Shown here piece by piece: positions 1 to 7,721 of a stretch of DNA of 11,304 nucleotides (its first letter is position 1; each line of letters opens with the position of its first letter). The position numbers and the translations under genes are program-made. Under the pieces are notes generated by a model. The model was not told where the DNA came from, ran no database searches, and saw only the letters and a program-made list of their open reading frames with translations. The DNA comes from DATEMK01 sp035275625 (lineage in GTDB: Bacteria > Bacteroidota > Bacteroidia > AKYH767-A > OLB10), in assembly GCA_035275625.1 (NCBI GenBank), contig DATEMK010000160.1, positions 1-11,304 of the forward strand, given 5' to 3'.

Positions 1-1
1 G

Positions 2-32
2 ACAGAATAAAAAAAAAAAAAAAAAATTCTGT
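2..32. repeat. Inverted repeat enclosing an A18 tract
   Basis: The 7-base arm ACAGAAT (2-8) is perfectly complementary to ATTCTGT (26-32). Between them lies a run of pure A; the whole run spans 9-26, with its last base shared by the right arm. It sits immediately before the TTG start at 34. It could be a hairpin with a poly-A loop, a slippage-prone phase-variation tract, or a chance arrangement. The reading frame of the next gene stays open through the tract to base 1, so the tract may lie in a leader or in the coding region itself. Long homopolymers are also prone to sequencing error. Confidence 0.6.
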
Positions 33-33
33 T

Positions 34-1644
34 TTGAAGAAATTATTTTGTGCTTGTATCTTTCTTTGCCTTTTAAATCAATTCTCCTTTGGTGACAGTT
101 CATCCGTGCTGTTGCAAAAAGGATGGAACGAGCTGGTGAAGGATAATGACACAGCCGCTTTTAAATATTTCGGGCAGGCTTATGAAAAAGCGGTCAGCGA
201 AGACAATGCAGAGAACCGTGCCATTGCACTGCTTGATATGGGCATCTGCGCGTATGGTGTAAGTTACAGCCGTGGTCTTGATTATTGCCTGCGGGCAATG
301 GAAGAATTTAAGAAGCTGGAAAAAACTGATTCGCAAAAAGCATTGACAGGCCGTTGCAAGTGTCTGCAATTGATCAGCACTATTAAAGGCAGGCAGGGAA
401 AATATAAAGAAGCTATTGCGTTGAGCAAAGAAGCGATGAACGGTTTTGCATCAGCAAATGATTCAACAGGGTATCTCGGGTTAATATATAATAGCCTGGG
501 CGAAGCGTATGCGCATTTGAATGTAAGCGACTCTTCGGAATATTTTCACCGCCTTGCTTTGCAGGAACGGTTAGTGACTGGAAATTTTATTTACCTGCCG
601 GTTTCTTATTTAAGTGTTGCGGAGATTGAATTGAAACATGGCAACAAAGAACAAAGCCGGAGTTATTATGATCGCGCCCAGTATATTGCCGACAGCATGG
701 GTAACCGGCAGGAACAGGTTTTATCGCTCATCGGTTCAGGGAAATGGTTTCTCGCATTCGATAAAAATATAAAGGAAGCAGAAGCGTGTTTTTTAAAATC
801 AAAAGAAATTGCTTCTGATTTGTCTGATAAATCTTTTTACCTGAAAGCGCTTGAACAATTGATGCTTTTCAAAAAACAGCAGGGAAATTTTAATGAAGCA
901 TTAAATTATGGAGAAGAAATCAGGCAGCTCAAAGACACACTGGCAACATGGGAAAAAGAAAAGATTACCAAAAGCCTCGAAGTACAATTTAATGTGGCGG
1001 AAAAGGACAGGCAGTTGAGCATTGTGCAGAAGGAAAAAGATATAGCATCCCTTATTAATTATTTGTTGTGGATTACTATAGGGTTTGTATTGATCATTGC
1101 TGCCGCTGTTATTTTGTTTTTAAGAAAAATAAATAACCGGAATAAATTGTTGCTTCATACGAAAGAACAATTAATGAGGGCAATGGAAGAGCAGAAAAAA
1201 CTAAAGGAACAACACATGCAAAACGAGCTGGAGTTTAAAGAAAGCCAGTTGAGCGCCATGACCCTGCAGATGCTGCAAAAAAATGAATTGATGCAGGAGC
1301 TTAAGGAAAAGCTGGAGCAGGACAACGGTTCTTCAAAAGACAACCCGCTGAACAGGATCATCAGCAAAGGTTTGAATCAGGATAAAGAATGGACGGATTT
1401 TAATACACACTTTGAAAGCATCAATAAAAATTTTTACTCCCGGATAAAACAGGCATATCCTGACATCAGCCCGAATGATTTAAAAATCTGTGCATTGATA
1501 AAGCTGAATTTATCCATCAAGGAAATGGCGGGAGTTTTAAATATTTCGGCAGATAGCGTAAAGACTGCGCGCTACCGCCTGCGCAAAAAATTACAGCTGA
1601 ATTCAGAAGACAATCTCACCGATTTTATCTTAAACCTGGAGTAA
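34..1644 (+). CDS. Membrane-anchored TPR protein with C-terminal LuxR-like HTH (putative one-component regulator)
   Basis: A 536-residue protein of a common Bacteroidota architecture. A hydrophobic signal-like segment (about residues 3-19) is followed by degenerate tetratricopeptide repeats (about 25-305), for example around G119-A139 and G284-L299. One strong transmembrane helix (about 340-363) leads to a charged coiled coil (about 370-432) and a winged/LuxR-like helix-turn-helix (about 476-520, with S494-I504 and S508-L520 as the helices). In related proteins the TPR part is extracytoplasmic and the HTH cytoplasmic, so a periplasmic signal or protein contact could be passed directly to DNA; that role is inferred. 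The TTG start was chosen because it gives a normal signal peptide and the first in-frame ATG is at residue 69. The frame is open upstream to base 1, so a start outside the window is possible. There is no receiver or kinase domain. Target genes are unknown; the next gene has its own promoter. Confidence 0.8.
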   Translation: MKKLFCACIFLCLLNQFSFGDSSSVLLQKGWNELVKDNDTAAFKYFGQAYEKAVSEDNAENRAIALLDMGICAYGVSYSRGLDYCLRAMEEFKKLEKTDSQKALTGRCKCLQLISTIKGRQGKYKEAIALSKEAMNGFASANDSTGYLGLIYNSLGEAYAHLNVSDSSEYFHRLALQERLVTGNFIYLPVSYLSVAEIELKHGNKEQSRSYYDRAQYIADSMGNRQEQVLSLIGSGKWFLAFDKNIKEAEACFLKSKEIASDLSDKSFYLKALEQLMLFKKQQGNFNEALNYGEEIRQLKDTLATWEKEKITKSLEVQFNVAEKDRQLSIVQKEKDIASLINYLLWITIGFVLIIAAAVILFLRKINNRNKLLLHTKEQLMRAMEEQKKLKEQHMQNELEFKESQLSAMTLQMLQKNELMQELKEKLEQDNGSSKDNPLNRIISKGLNQDKEWTDFNTHFESINKNFYSRIKQAYPDISPNDLKICALIKLNLSIKEMAGVLNISADSVKTARYRLRKKLQLNSEDNLTDFILNLE

Positions 1645-1704
1645 AACCGCTTTGTTTACTTTATGATTACGGTTTTCAGGGTGTTGTCTACCTCATGTCC
1701 ACCC

Positions 1705-1742
1705 GGAATAATTGGAATAACTTCTTTACGGATTTAGTTTTG
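1705..1742 (+). promoter_or_regulatory. Bacteroidota-type promoter with overlapping direct repeat
   Basis: TAGTTTTG at 1735-1742 matches the -7 consensus TAnnTTTG exactly, and TTG at 1712-1714 lies 20 bases upstream, the normal spacing for the -33 element. Transcription would start near 1749, giving a leader of about 40 bases before the ATG at 1790. The -33 element is embedded in a direct repeat, GGAATAA at 1705-1711 and again at 1714-1720 (9-base period), which could be a regulator site. The match is by eye and the start site is inferred. Confidence 0.6.
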
Positions 1743-1789
1743 CCTTCTCATCAAAATCAATTTTAAAAAACATCTAAATCTCAAACATC

Positions 1790-2728
1790 ATGAAAAAAAT
1801 CTTTACTGTTTTAGTTATCGCTTTATCTTTAAAAGCAATGAGCACACAGGCGCAAACCATTCCTAATAACGGCTTTGAATCCCTGAACCCTGACAGCTCA
1901 CTCAGTAACTGGGGAAATGTGTATTTAATGCCGATGTGGATTGATACCAACGGAAGTTCTTATGTAGATTCAATTGTGTTTGACAATCAATATTTTTATG
2001 CTCCCACAAGTGATGCTAATGGGGGAACCACTGCCCTGGAATTAAGAAACGCATGGGATTATACAGCCAATACCGGGATTGCAGGTGCTGTGGGTTCTGA
2101 TGAGGATTCGGTTTTCAGTTCATGGGGGTTGCTTAATTTAGTACCTACTTACAGCACACCATTTAATCCTTTCGTGCCTTTTAACTTTGGGTTTTATTAT
2201 AAATACTTTCCGGTTAACGGGGATTCCGCTTTCGCACAAATTGCTTTATGGGACAGCAGCGGCAACCAGGTAGCCGATGGAATGATCATCATAACAGATG
2301 CTGCAGGCAGCTATACGTTAATTTCTGCCCCTATAAATTATACCATGGCCGGGGATGCCGCATTTTATAGTCTGAGCATCAGCACATTTTATACTGCATC
2401 ACCCGGATACCGCCAACCCGGTTTTGGCACAAGGCTTTTAGCGGATGATATCGGGTTTAATTTTGTTTCAACAACAGGGCTCCACACGATAGTCAATGAT
2501 AAACAAATTAATATTTATCCCAGCCCCTTTACGGATGAGATAACAGTGAATGGTTGTTCGCGGGCTGGAAATGAGAAACAGGAGATAAATGTTTTTGATA
2601 TTTTCGGAAGCAAGATTTATTCGCAAATGCTTCAATCTTCAAAGGAAAAAATTCAAACCGGGAACTGGCAGCGGGGAGTTTACTTTGTGAGGATAGACAA
2701 TACGGTTTTAAAAGTTGTAAAAAATTAA
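1790..2728 (+). CDS. T9SS-sorted secreted protein, probable jelly-roll/carbohydrate-binding-like domain
   Basis: A 312-residue secreted protein. A Sec signal peptide (MKK then a hydrophobic core, cleavage probably after AQA, about residue 21) is followed directly by PNNGFESL, a common beginning of Bacteroidota surface proteins with a carbohydrate-binding-like beta-sandwich. The middle part (about 25-225) is rich in aromatic and beta-forming residues and closes with LLADDIGF (216-223); a DD(I/V)-x-F ending is typical of jelly-roll modules. The last about 74 residues (239-312) form a type A T9SS sorting domain: INIYPSPF, then INVFDIFGSKIY, then GVYFVRID and a basic tail. The protein should cross the outer membrane through T9SS and be anchored or released. 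The ligand is not identifiable, and the carbohydrate-binding suggestion rests on fold-like signatures only. Its own promoter lies upstream. Confidence 0.8.
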   Translation: MKKIFTVLVIALSLKAMSTQAQTIPNNGFESLNPDSSLSNWGNVYLMPMWIDTNGSSYVDSIVFDNQYFYAPTSDANGGTTALELRNAWDYTANTGIAGAVGSDEDSVFSSWGLLNLVPTYSTPFNPFVPFNFGFYYKYFPVNGDSAFAQIALWDSSGNQVADGMIIITDAAGSYTLISAPINYTMAGDAAFYSLSISTFYTASPGYRQPGFGTRLLADDIGFNFVSTTGLHTIVNDKQINIYPSPFTDEITVNGCSRAGNEKQEINVFDIFGSKIYSQMLQSSKEKIQTGNWQRGVYFVRIDNTVLKVVKN

Positions 2729-2867
2729 TCCGGGAAGGTATGGCAGTAAAACAAAGCTTTAAAGGAAATTAAAGAATTCAGGAGTTATTGTGTTCCGGAA
2801 AAGAAAAGCGAATGTTAAAAAAGACGGGCTGGTAAAACAAACTACATTACTTTTGAGAAAAGTTTCA

Positions 2868-4448
2868 ATGGTGAAAACTATTCTTTCAGTTTGTTTTTTA
2901 TTCATCTTTTTGTTTGGCGCACAGGGCCAGTTTACCAACATCATGATTGATGATGTCGGAGATCCCGAAGAGCCATCCATTGCAATCAACCCGAAAAACA
3001 CGAATGAGATGGTGGCGGGTGCAAACATTGATAATCAGTATTACTCTCACGATGCGGGGCATACATGGACGAAACAAATGCTTACATCCCTATGGGGAGT
3101 ATGGGGAGATCCATGCATTGTAACCGACACATCAGGACGTTTTTATTTTTTTCATCTCTCTTATTCCAATAGTCCGAACGGATGGATAGACCGCATTGTG
3201 TGCCAGCGCTCTGATGATGCAGGCATGACGTGGCCCGTAAAAAGTTATATGGGATTGGACAATCCGAAAGACGAGGACAAGGAATGGGCAGTGTATGATG
3301 GAAATGCATCGAGCGCATACAAGGGAACCATGTATGTGACATGGACGCAATTTGATGCTTACGGCAGCCCGGCCTTATCTGACCGCAGCCGCATCCTGTT
3401 TTCAAAATCAACGGATCATGGCATAACATGGAGCAGTGCGCAAACAATCAGCCAGTTCACAGGCGATTGCATTGACTCTGATCATACGGCTGAAGGAGCA
3501 GTACCGGCAATTGGCGCAAACGGAGAAGTATATGTTTCATGGAGCCTCAATGACACGATTTATTTTGACCGTTCTATTGACGGAGGACAAACATGGCTTG
3601 CAACAGATTTGGTTGTTTCAACACAACCGGGAGGATGGGATTATTCAATTGCCGGCCATGACAGGACGAATGGTTTGCCGGTGACAGCGACAGATTTAAG
3701 TGGCGGACCTAATCATGGAACTATCTACGTGAACTGGAGCGACCAGCGCAACGGCATTTTCGACACCGATGTGTGGCTGTCGAAATCTGCAGACGGTGGA
3801 AATACATGGTCTTTGCCTGCACGCGTTAACAATGATGCAGCAGGAAGGCAAAATTATCTTTGCTGGATGGCCGTTGACCAGGCAACAGGTATTTTATATT
3901 TTGTTTTTTATGACAGAAGAAATTACAGCTCATCAAGTTTGAATACGGATGTGTACATGGCATATTCAACTGACGGGGGCAGCACGTTCACGAACGTAAA
4001 AATCAGCAGCACTTTTTTCGCTCCCACTGCTTCGCAATTCTTCGGAGATTATACAAACATCTCCGCATATAATGGAATCATCCGTCCGATCTGGGCGCGA
4101 ATGACAAATGGCGCTTCCAGCGTGTGGACAGCTATTGTTGATTTCCCGACAGGAGTTAGTTCAGCGGATTATTTCTCGCTGCATGCAGAGCTGAAGAATT
4201 TTCCAAATCCTTTTTCGGAAATTACTGCAATAACTTTTAATTCTGCAGTGAGGCAAAAACTTTCCCTGCAGCTTACCGATATTACCGGAAAAAAAATTGC
4301 AGATATTTTTCGTGATAAAGTATTCGGAGAAGGGGCAACTGAAGTGGAATTTGATAACAGCAAATACAAGTTACCACCGGGAATTTATATTCTTGAATTA
4401 AGTAATGCGCGATATAAGGAAGCAGCAAAAATTTGTATAGTAAAATAA
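2868..4448 (+). CDS. T9SS-sorted Asp-box (BNR/sialidase-like) beta-propeller protein
   Basis: I start this gene at the ATG at 2868 (526 residues), which gives a clean signal peptide MVKTILSVCFLFIFLFGAQG. The frame extends to a GTG at 2790, but that would add 26 basic residues before the signal. Six Asp boxes of the form S-x-D-x-G-x-T-W/F are visible at about residues 60-67, 115-122, 181-188, 236-243, 307-314 and 367-374, as expected for a six-bladed sialidase-type propeller. A segment around 136-142 (DKEWAVYD) also resembles sialidase-superfamily proteins. No F/YRIP motif carrying the first catalytic arginine is seen, so sialidase activity should not be assumed. Residues about 443-526 are a T9SS sorting domain (KNFPNPFSE, LQLTDITGKKI, PPGIYILEL, basic end). 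The protein is likely surface or secreted; its ligand is unknown. DoxX follows after 30 bases and may be cotranscribed. Confidence 0.8.
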   Translation: MVKTILSVCFLFIFLFGAQGQFTNIMIDDVGDPEEPSIAINPKNTNEMVAGANIDNQYYSHDAGHTWTKQMLTSLWGVWGDPCIVTDTSGRFYFFHLSYSNSPNGWIDRIVCQRSDDAGMTWPVKSYMGLDNPKDEDKEWAVYDGNASSAYKGTMYVTWTQFDAYGSPALSDRSRILFSKSTDHGITWSSAQTISQFTGDCIDSDHTAEGAVPAIGANGEVYVSWSLNDTIYFDRSIDGGQTWLATDLVVSTQPGGWDYSIAGHDRTNGLPVTATDLSGGPNHGTIYVNWSDQRNGIFDTDVWLSKSADGGNTWSLPARVNNDAAGRQNYLCWMAVDQATGILYFVFYDRRNYSSSSLNTDVYMAYSTDGGSTFTNVKISSTFFAPTASQFFGDYTNISAYNGIIRPIWARMTNGASSVWTAIVDFPTGVSSADYFSLHAELKNFPNPFSEITAITFNSAVRQKLSLQLTDITGKKIADIFRDKVFGEGATEVEFDNSKYKLPPGIYILELSNARYKEAAKICIVK

Positions 4449-4478
4449 AGGATCCTTTTCTTAAAAAACTAAATACAA

Positions 4479-4889
4479 TTGAATATAAAATTATTTTCAA
4501 CCAAAAATTACGGTAATGATATAGCCCTGCTGCTGCTCCGCATGACATTCGGTGGATTGTTATTCTTTGATCATGGCATCGGTAAAATAAATAAGCTGCA
4601 CCAGGACCCGGTAAAGTTTATGGACTTTCTTGGCTTAGGCCCTGAAATATCGTTATACCTTGTCGTATTTGCAGAAGCCATTTGTGCGTTGCTTGTTGCG
4701 TTTGGATTAGTAACACGGCTTGCCTGTATTCCTGTCATCATAACTTTTCTTGTAGTATTATTTGTTTCCAAAGCAGGTGAACCGTTTAAGGAAATAGAAT
4801 TGCCGCTGATGTACCTGCTTTCTTTTATTATCCTCTTTATAACCGGTCCCGGTAAATATTCTGTTGACAGAATGCTGGATAAAAATTAA
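4479..4889 (+). CDS. DoxX family inner-membrane protein
   Basis: A 136-residue protein with four predicted transmembrane helices (about 14-31, 56-76, 82-97 and 107-122), the size and topology of the DoxX family. Family features visible are R-x-x-F-G-x-L-x-F-x-x-H-G at the end of helix 1, continuing to K36, an acidic residue in helix 2 (E66), and G-P-G-K-Y-S-x-D (123-130) near the C-terminus. DoxX proteins are linked to quinone/thiol redox processes in some bacteria, but most members, including this one, have no assigned reaction. The start is a TTG: an in-frame TAA lies nine bases upstream, and the first ATG (residue 22) would delete most of helix 1. It sits 30 bases after the Asp-box gene on the same strand, so readthrough from that gene is plausible, and it converges with the minus-strand gene 29 bases on. 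Confidence 0.85.
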   Translation: MNIKLFSTKNYGNDIALLLLRMTFGGLLFFDHGIGKINKLHQDPVKFMDFLGLGPEISLYLVVFAEAICALLVAFGLVTRLACIPVIITFLVVLFVSKAGEPFKEIELPLMYLLSFIILFITGPGKYSVDRMLDKN

Positions 4890-4918
4890 CTATGAAGATT
4901 TTACTTTCTGGTCCGGGT

Positions 4919-7015
4919 TTACATCTTCACTAATTTCCTTACCGCTATTCCTCCATTTGTATTTAACCGGAGAAAATAAATTCCTTTGGGCAATGTTCTT
5001 ACATCGGCTGTTATACTATAAGAACTCTTTCCGGGCTTTGACAAAAGGAGTGTTTTTATAAACGTTCCGTTTATTCCGTATAATTTCAGGCTCGCATTTG
5101 TTTCATCCTCAATTTCAAGATTTATATGTAACTGTTCCGTAACCGGGTTCGGAAAAACATCCATTTTAATATTTTTGTTAGTATTTGATTCTTCCTGGAT
5201 TGACAGGGGTGTAGTTCCCGTTCCGTTATAACCAAATAATGCTCCCTGCCAGGCGCCAATAAATCCATGGTCGCCATCTGTAAAATACATTCCGAAAAAT
5301 TCAGGTACTGGCTTCGGATAGGCGGTAACGTTATTCCATGTCAGGCCCCCATCAACCGATTTCATTAAATAATCAGCATTCGAAAAAAAACCCGTGTCTT
5401 TATCCGTAAAATAGAAATTGCCATGATAATAAGTGCACGTTCCTGTAATTGACCACGAAACTCCGCCATCTGTTGTAAGGAGGATATGATTTAATACGGC
5501 ATCTGCAACCAATGCCGTATCAGGACTGAAATGCCAAACAGCTTCTACACTTGCAGCGGAGGGGATTGAAACGGATTGCCAAGTAACCCCTCCATCCGCT
5601 GTAATTGAATATCCCGAACCGGAAATTTTATCCCATCCATAACCAAACTGTGCATCTAAAAACCTGATGGACTCAAATGCTTTAGTAGTCAGACTAAGAT
5701 CAAACCAACTGTTGCCGCCATCTGTTGTCTTTACTATTCTGCCTATATCATCGCATGCAAAACCAATAAGATTATCAGCAAAGTAAATGCTCCGGAAATT
5801 ATAAGGAGTGAGATTCGGTATCAGCGTCCATGTATTTCCTCCGTCAATTGTTTTTGACAGACCACCATTATTCACAGCAAAAGCGGTTGTTGCGCTAAGC
5901 CTCCAGGCTGCTTCAGATGTAATTTGAGATGGTGTAAAATACCAGTTAGCGCCATTGTCATCTGTGAATGCCACTTTACCTCCTCCGACAGCACCGTATC
6001 CGGCACTATTAATCTGTATATTATTGGCACCGCCAATTTGCTTTGAAATATCTGCCCAGGTAATGCCACCGTTGGTTGTTTTATAAATATTTCCCTGAGG
6101 ACCTGTAGTGACCCCGATTCCGGGAGCATAAGTACAAGAAGCATAGATGTAACTTCCCCCGTTCGTATTATAATTATTCCACGTACCTCCTCCATTTGAA
6201 GAATAAGAAGTTCCTCCATAACCTGCTGCAATAATATTATTGGCATCATACATTGAAACAGTATGATACATATAAGGACCGGCTGCAACAGGATTCCAGT
6301 TCACTCCGCCATTTGCAGTTTTATATAAGGTATTGTTTACTATACAATAGCCGTTTTGCATATCACCGAATGAAAGCGCTTCGGCTGCTGCGGGCAGTGT
6401 TCCAACCTGCTGCCAGCTTTGTCCCGCATCCGTTGTTTTAATCACGGTCATATTATTAGCGGCATAAGCGGCCAGGTTATCAATTCGTGAAAGAAATTTA
6501 ATTCCGGGATTCGGAATGGCAGTCCATGAAGCTCCCCCATTTTGTGTTTTATAGACATCTCCATTACTATTTGCAACGATGCCGTTATTGCTGTCAAAAA
6601 AAACGGCTTCATAATAAACGGGTCCGCCAGTAGGAGAGCCTAAATAAGCGGTATTCCAGGTAATGCCGGCATCATTGGTTTTAAATGCAACTTGGTTACC
6701 TGTCATTAAATCCAGTGTGAAAACAAGACCGGTATTATTATCAAGAAAATACATTCCCCCGATCGGGAGAGAAAAATTTTCATCAAAAGTGGTTAACCAT
6801 GTATTTCCTCCGTCATAACTTCTTGAAAAATTTTGATATTCGCTTATGAGATAAACTGTATCCGGGCTTGTAAATATTATTTTATTGATCGCATTTCCCT
6901 GGGGATCCGGGAAAATCCATTTTAATTTCCCGGAGGATTGACAAAAGCTATCAGTGATTAGGATCATAATAAAGGCTGCAATCACAACCGGGGGAATCAA
7001 TTTGTTTTTTTTCAT
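4919..7015 (-). CDS. T9SS-sorted Ycf48-like protein with 13 Asp-box repeats
   Basis: A 698-residue secreted protein. The signal peptide (MKKNK then hydrophobic residues 7-21, ending near SFCQ) could also be read as a lipoprotein-like C25, but no proper lipobox is present. Thirteen motifs of the form [ST]-x-[DN]-x-G-x-[TSN]-W occur, with their Trp at 73, 120, 164, 201, 240, 279, 320, 358, 396, 437, 479, 521 and 560. The pitch is 37-47 residues, so almost the whole chain is beta-propeller blades of the Ycf48/BNR type, enough for two seven-bladed propellers if one blade lacks the motif. Residues about 615-698 form a T9SS type A sorting domain (DVFPNPVTEQL, LKLYGINGTFI, PKGIYFLRL, RKLVKM). It is probably a surface-exposed binding or adhesion protein; no enzymatic motif is recognised. 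It is convergent with DoxX and has its own upstream region. Confidence 0.85.
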   Translation of the reverse strand: MKKNKLIPPVVIAAFIMILITDSFCQSSGKLKWIFPDPQGNAINKIIFTSPDTVYLISEYQNFSRSYDGGNTWLTTFDENFSLPIGGMYFLDNNTGLVFTLDLMTGNQVAFKTNDAGITWNTAYLGSPTGGPVYYEAVFFDSNNGIVANSNGDVYKTQNGGASWTAIPNPGIKFLSRIDNLAAYAANNMTVIKTTDAGQSWQQVGTLPAAAEALSFGDMQNGYCIVNNTLYKTANGGVNWNPVAAGPYMYHTVSMYDANNIIAAGYGGTSYSSNGGGTWNNYNTNGGSYIYASCTYAPGIGVTTGPQGNIYKTTNGGITWADISKQIGGANNIQINSAGYGAVGGGKVAFTDDNGANWYFTPSQITSEAAWRLSATTAFAVNNGGLSKTIDGGNTWTLIPNLTPYNFRSIYFADNLIGFACDDIGRIVKTTDGGNSWFDLSLTTKAFESIRFLDAQFGYGWDKISGSGYSITADGGVTWQSVSIPSAASVEAVWHFSPDTALVADAVLNHILLTTDGGVSWSITGTCTYYHGNFYFTDKDTGFFSNADYLMKSVDGGLTWNNVTAYPKPVPEFFGMYFTDGDHGFIGAWQGALFGYNGTGTTPLSIQEESNTNKNIKMDVFPNPVTEQLHINLEIEDETNASLKLYGINGTFIKTLLLSKPGKSSYSITADVRTLPKGIYFLRLNTNGGIAVRKLVKM

Positions 7016-7041
7016 AACTTTTATTTTTTAAAAATTTAACT

Positions 7042-7049
7042 CAAAATTA
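7042..7049 (-). promoter_or_regulatory. Candidate -7 promoter element for the 13-repeat gene
   Basis: On the minus strand this reads TAATTTTG, an exact match to TAnnTTTG, about 26 bases upstream of the ATG at 7015. No clear TTG is found at the expected -33 spacing (around 7070-7072, which reads TGA/ATG-like on the minus strand), so the call is tentative. A second TTTG-containing sequence, ATACTTTG, lies on the same strand around 7130 and could be an alternative with a longer leader. Confidence 0.35.
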
Positions 7050-7235
7050 AATTCGAATATAGTGGACCATCATTCATTCATGCATTATTATTAAGAATAC
7101 GCAAAAGGGAGAAATAGTTGCCCGGACCACCAAAGTATATTGTAAAAACAGCTGCTTAAAATAGGATAAAATTATATCAGGAAACCAACGTTTTTGGATG
7201 GCATATTATTTTACTTCAAAGCATTAAACAACGTT

Positions 7236-7430
7236 ATGGAAAAAAGAATAATAGGAATAATTTTAACTGTTCTCGGTATTGCAGGACTTATTGCAGCTGG
7301 ATATTATTTTATGCGCGGGGGTGAAAATACATTTGCTATTAAATCAATAGCCATGTATGGTATCCTTGGTTTGGTGTTTTTTCTTGCCGGAGTGAGTCTT
7401 GTAAGAAGCACGAAAGATAAGGCGACCTGA
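7236..7430 (+). CDS. Small two-helix membrane protein
   Basis: A 64-residue protein starting MEKRIIGIILTVLG, with two transmembrane helices (about 4-24 and 33-55) joined by a short polar linker (RGGEN) and a basic tail (RSTKDKAT). Short proteins of this pattern are common and uncharacterised in Bacteroidota; I recall the pattern but cannot name a family with certainty. The ATG at 7236 is preferred over a TTG at 7194 because it gives MEKR directly before the first helix, whereas the upstream start adds 14 poorly constrained residues. It is transcribed divergently from the 13-repeat gene with about 220 bases between them, and is followed by a non-coding stretch. No function can be assigned. Confidence 0.65.
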   Translation: MEKRIIGIILTVLGIAGLIAAGYYFMRGGENTFAIKSIAMYGILGLVFFLAGVSLVRSTKDKAT

Positions 7431-7475
7431 AAAAAAGGCGATAGTTAGTTTATTGGAGATATTGAATAAAGAATA

Positions 7476-7490
7476 TTCCGGCAGCCGGAA
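7476..7490. repeat. Short GC-rich hairpin
   Basis: TTCCGG (7476-7481), loop CAG, CCGGAA (7485-7490): a perfect 6-base stem in otherwise AT-rich DNA, 46 bases after the stop of the small membrane protein. No T-tract follows on the plus strand, so it is not a standard intrinsic terminator in that direction. It could be a weak terminator, a 3' stabilising hairpin or a protein-binding palindrome. Confidence 0.4.
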
Positions 7491-7688
7491 CAGGAATGTA
7501 GTTGCAAAATAATTGAAATCCAAAAGTGAAAAGAACATAGAGGAAACTCCTGTGCGTTTTTCGTAAAGTAAACCCGTAAGGTTCTGAAAAAAAATATCAT
7601 CCGGTTAACTTGTTTTTGTATGGAAGGTTGCCTGGCATTGATCTGTTTATAAACAACGGTTGAGAAAGTAAGAAATGAGAAAAACAGG

Positions 7689-7721
7689 TTTGGCGGGCAC
7701 GGCAAATGGTGCTGACATTTG
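7689..7721 (+). promoter_or_regulatory. Candidate promoter for the 520-residue T9SS cargo gene
   Basis: TTTG at 7689-7692 and GACATTTG at 7714-7721 are 21 bases apart, close to the Bacteroidota -33/-7 arrangement. The -7 element differs from TAnnTTTG at the first base only. Transcription would start near 7728, giving a leader of about 20 bases before the ATG at 7749. Confidence 0.45.

Noticed and set aside
1643..1676. AAAACCG / CGGTTTT inverted repeat after the first gene, possible terminator
   Set aside because: The stem is 7 bases with a 20-base loop, overlaps the stop codon, and no long T-run follows; too weak to call.
2848..2855. TACTTTTG, an exact TAnnTTTG match just before the 2868 start
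   Set aside because: No TTG at the -33 spacing, and the implied start site would leave almost no leader. Such matches arise easily in AT-rich DNA.
2790..2867. GTG-initiated N-terminal extension of the six-Asp-box protein
   Set aside because: It would place 26 basic residues before an otherwise perfect signal peptide; the ATG at 2868 is the better start.
3082..3447. 121-codon minus-strand frame inside the six-Asp-box gene
   Set aside because: Lies wholly opposite a well-supported gene; Cys/His/Pro-rich shadow translation.
4893..4929. TGAAGAT / ATCTTCA inverted repeat between the convergent DoxX and 13-repeat genes
   Set aside because: Seven-base AT-rich stem with a 23-base loop and no flanking T-run; not a credible terminator.
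7445..7705. Minus-strand open frame of 86 codons in the intergenic region
   Set aside because: Biased Phe/Ser/Ile composition typical of translated AT-rich non-coding DNA, with no domain, signal or start context.
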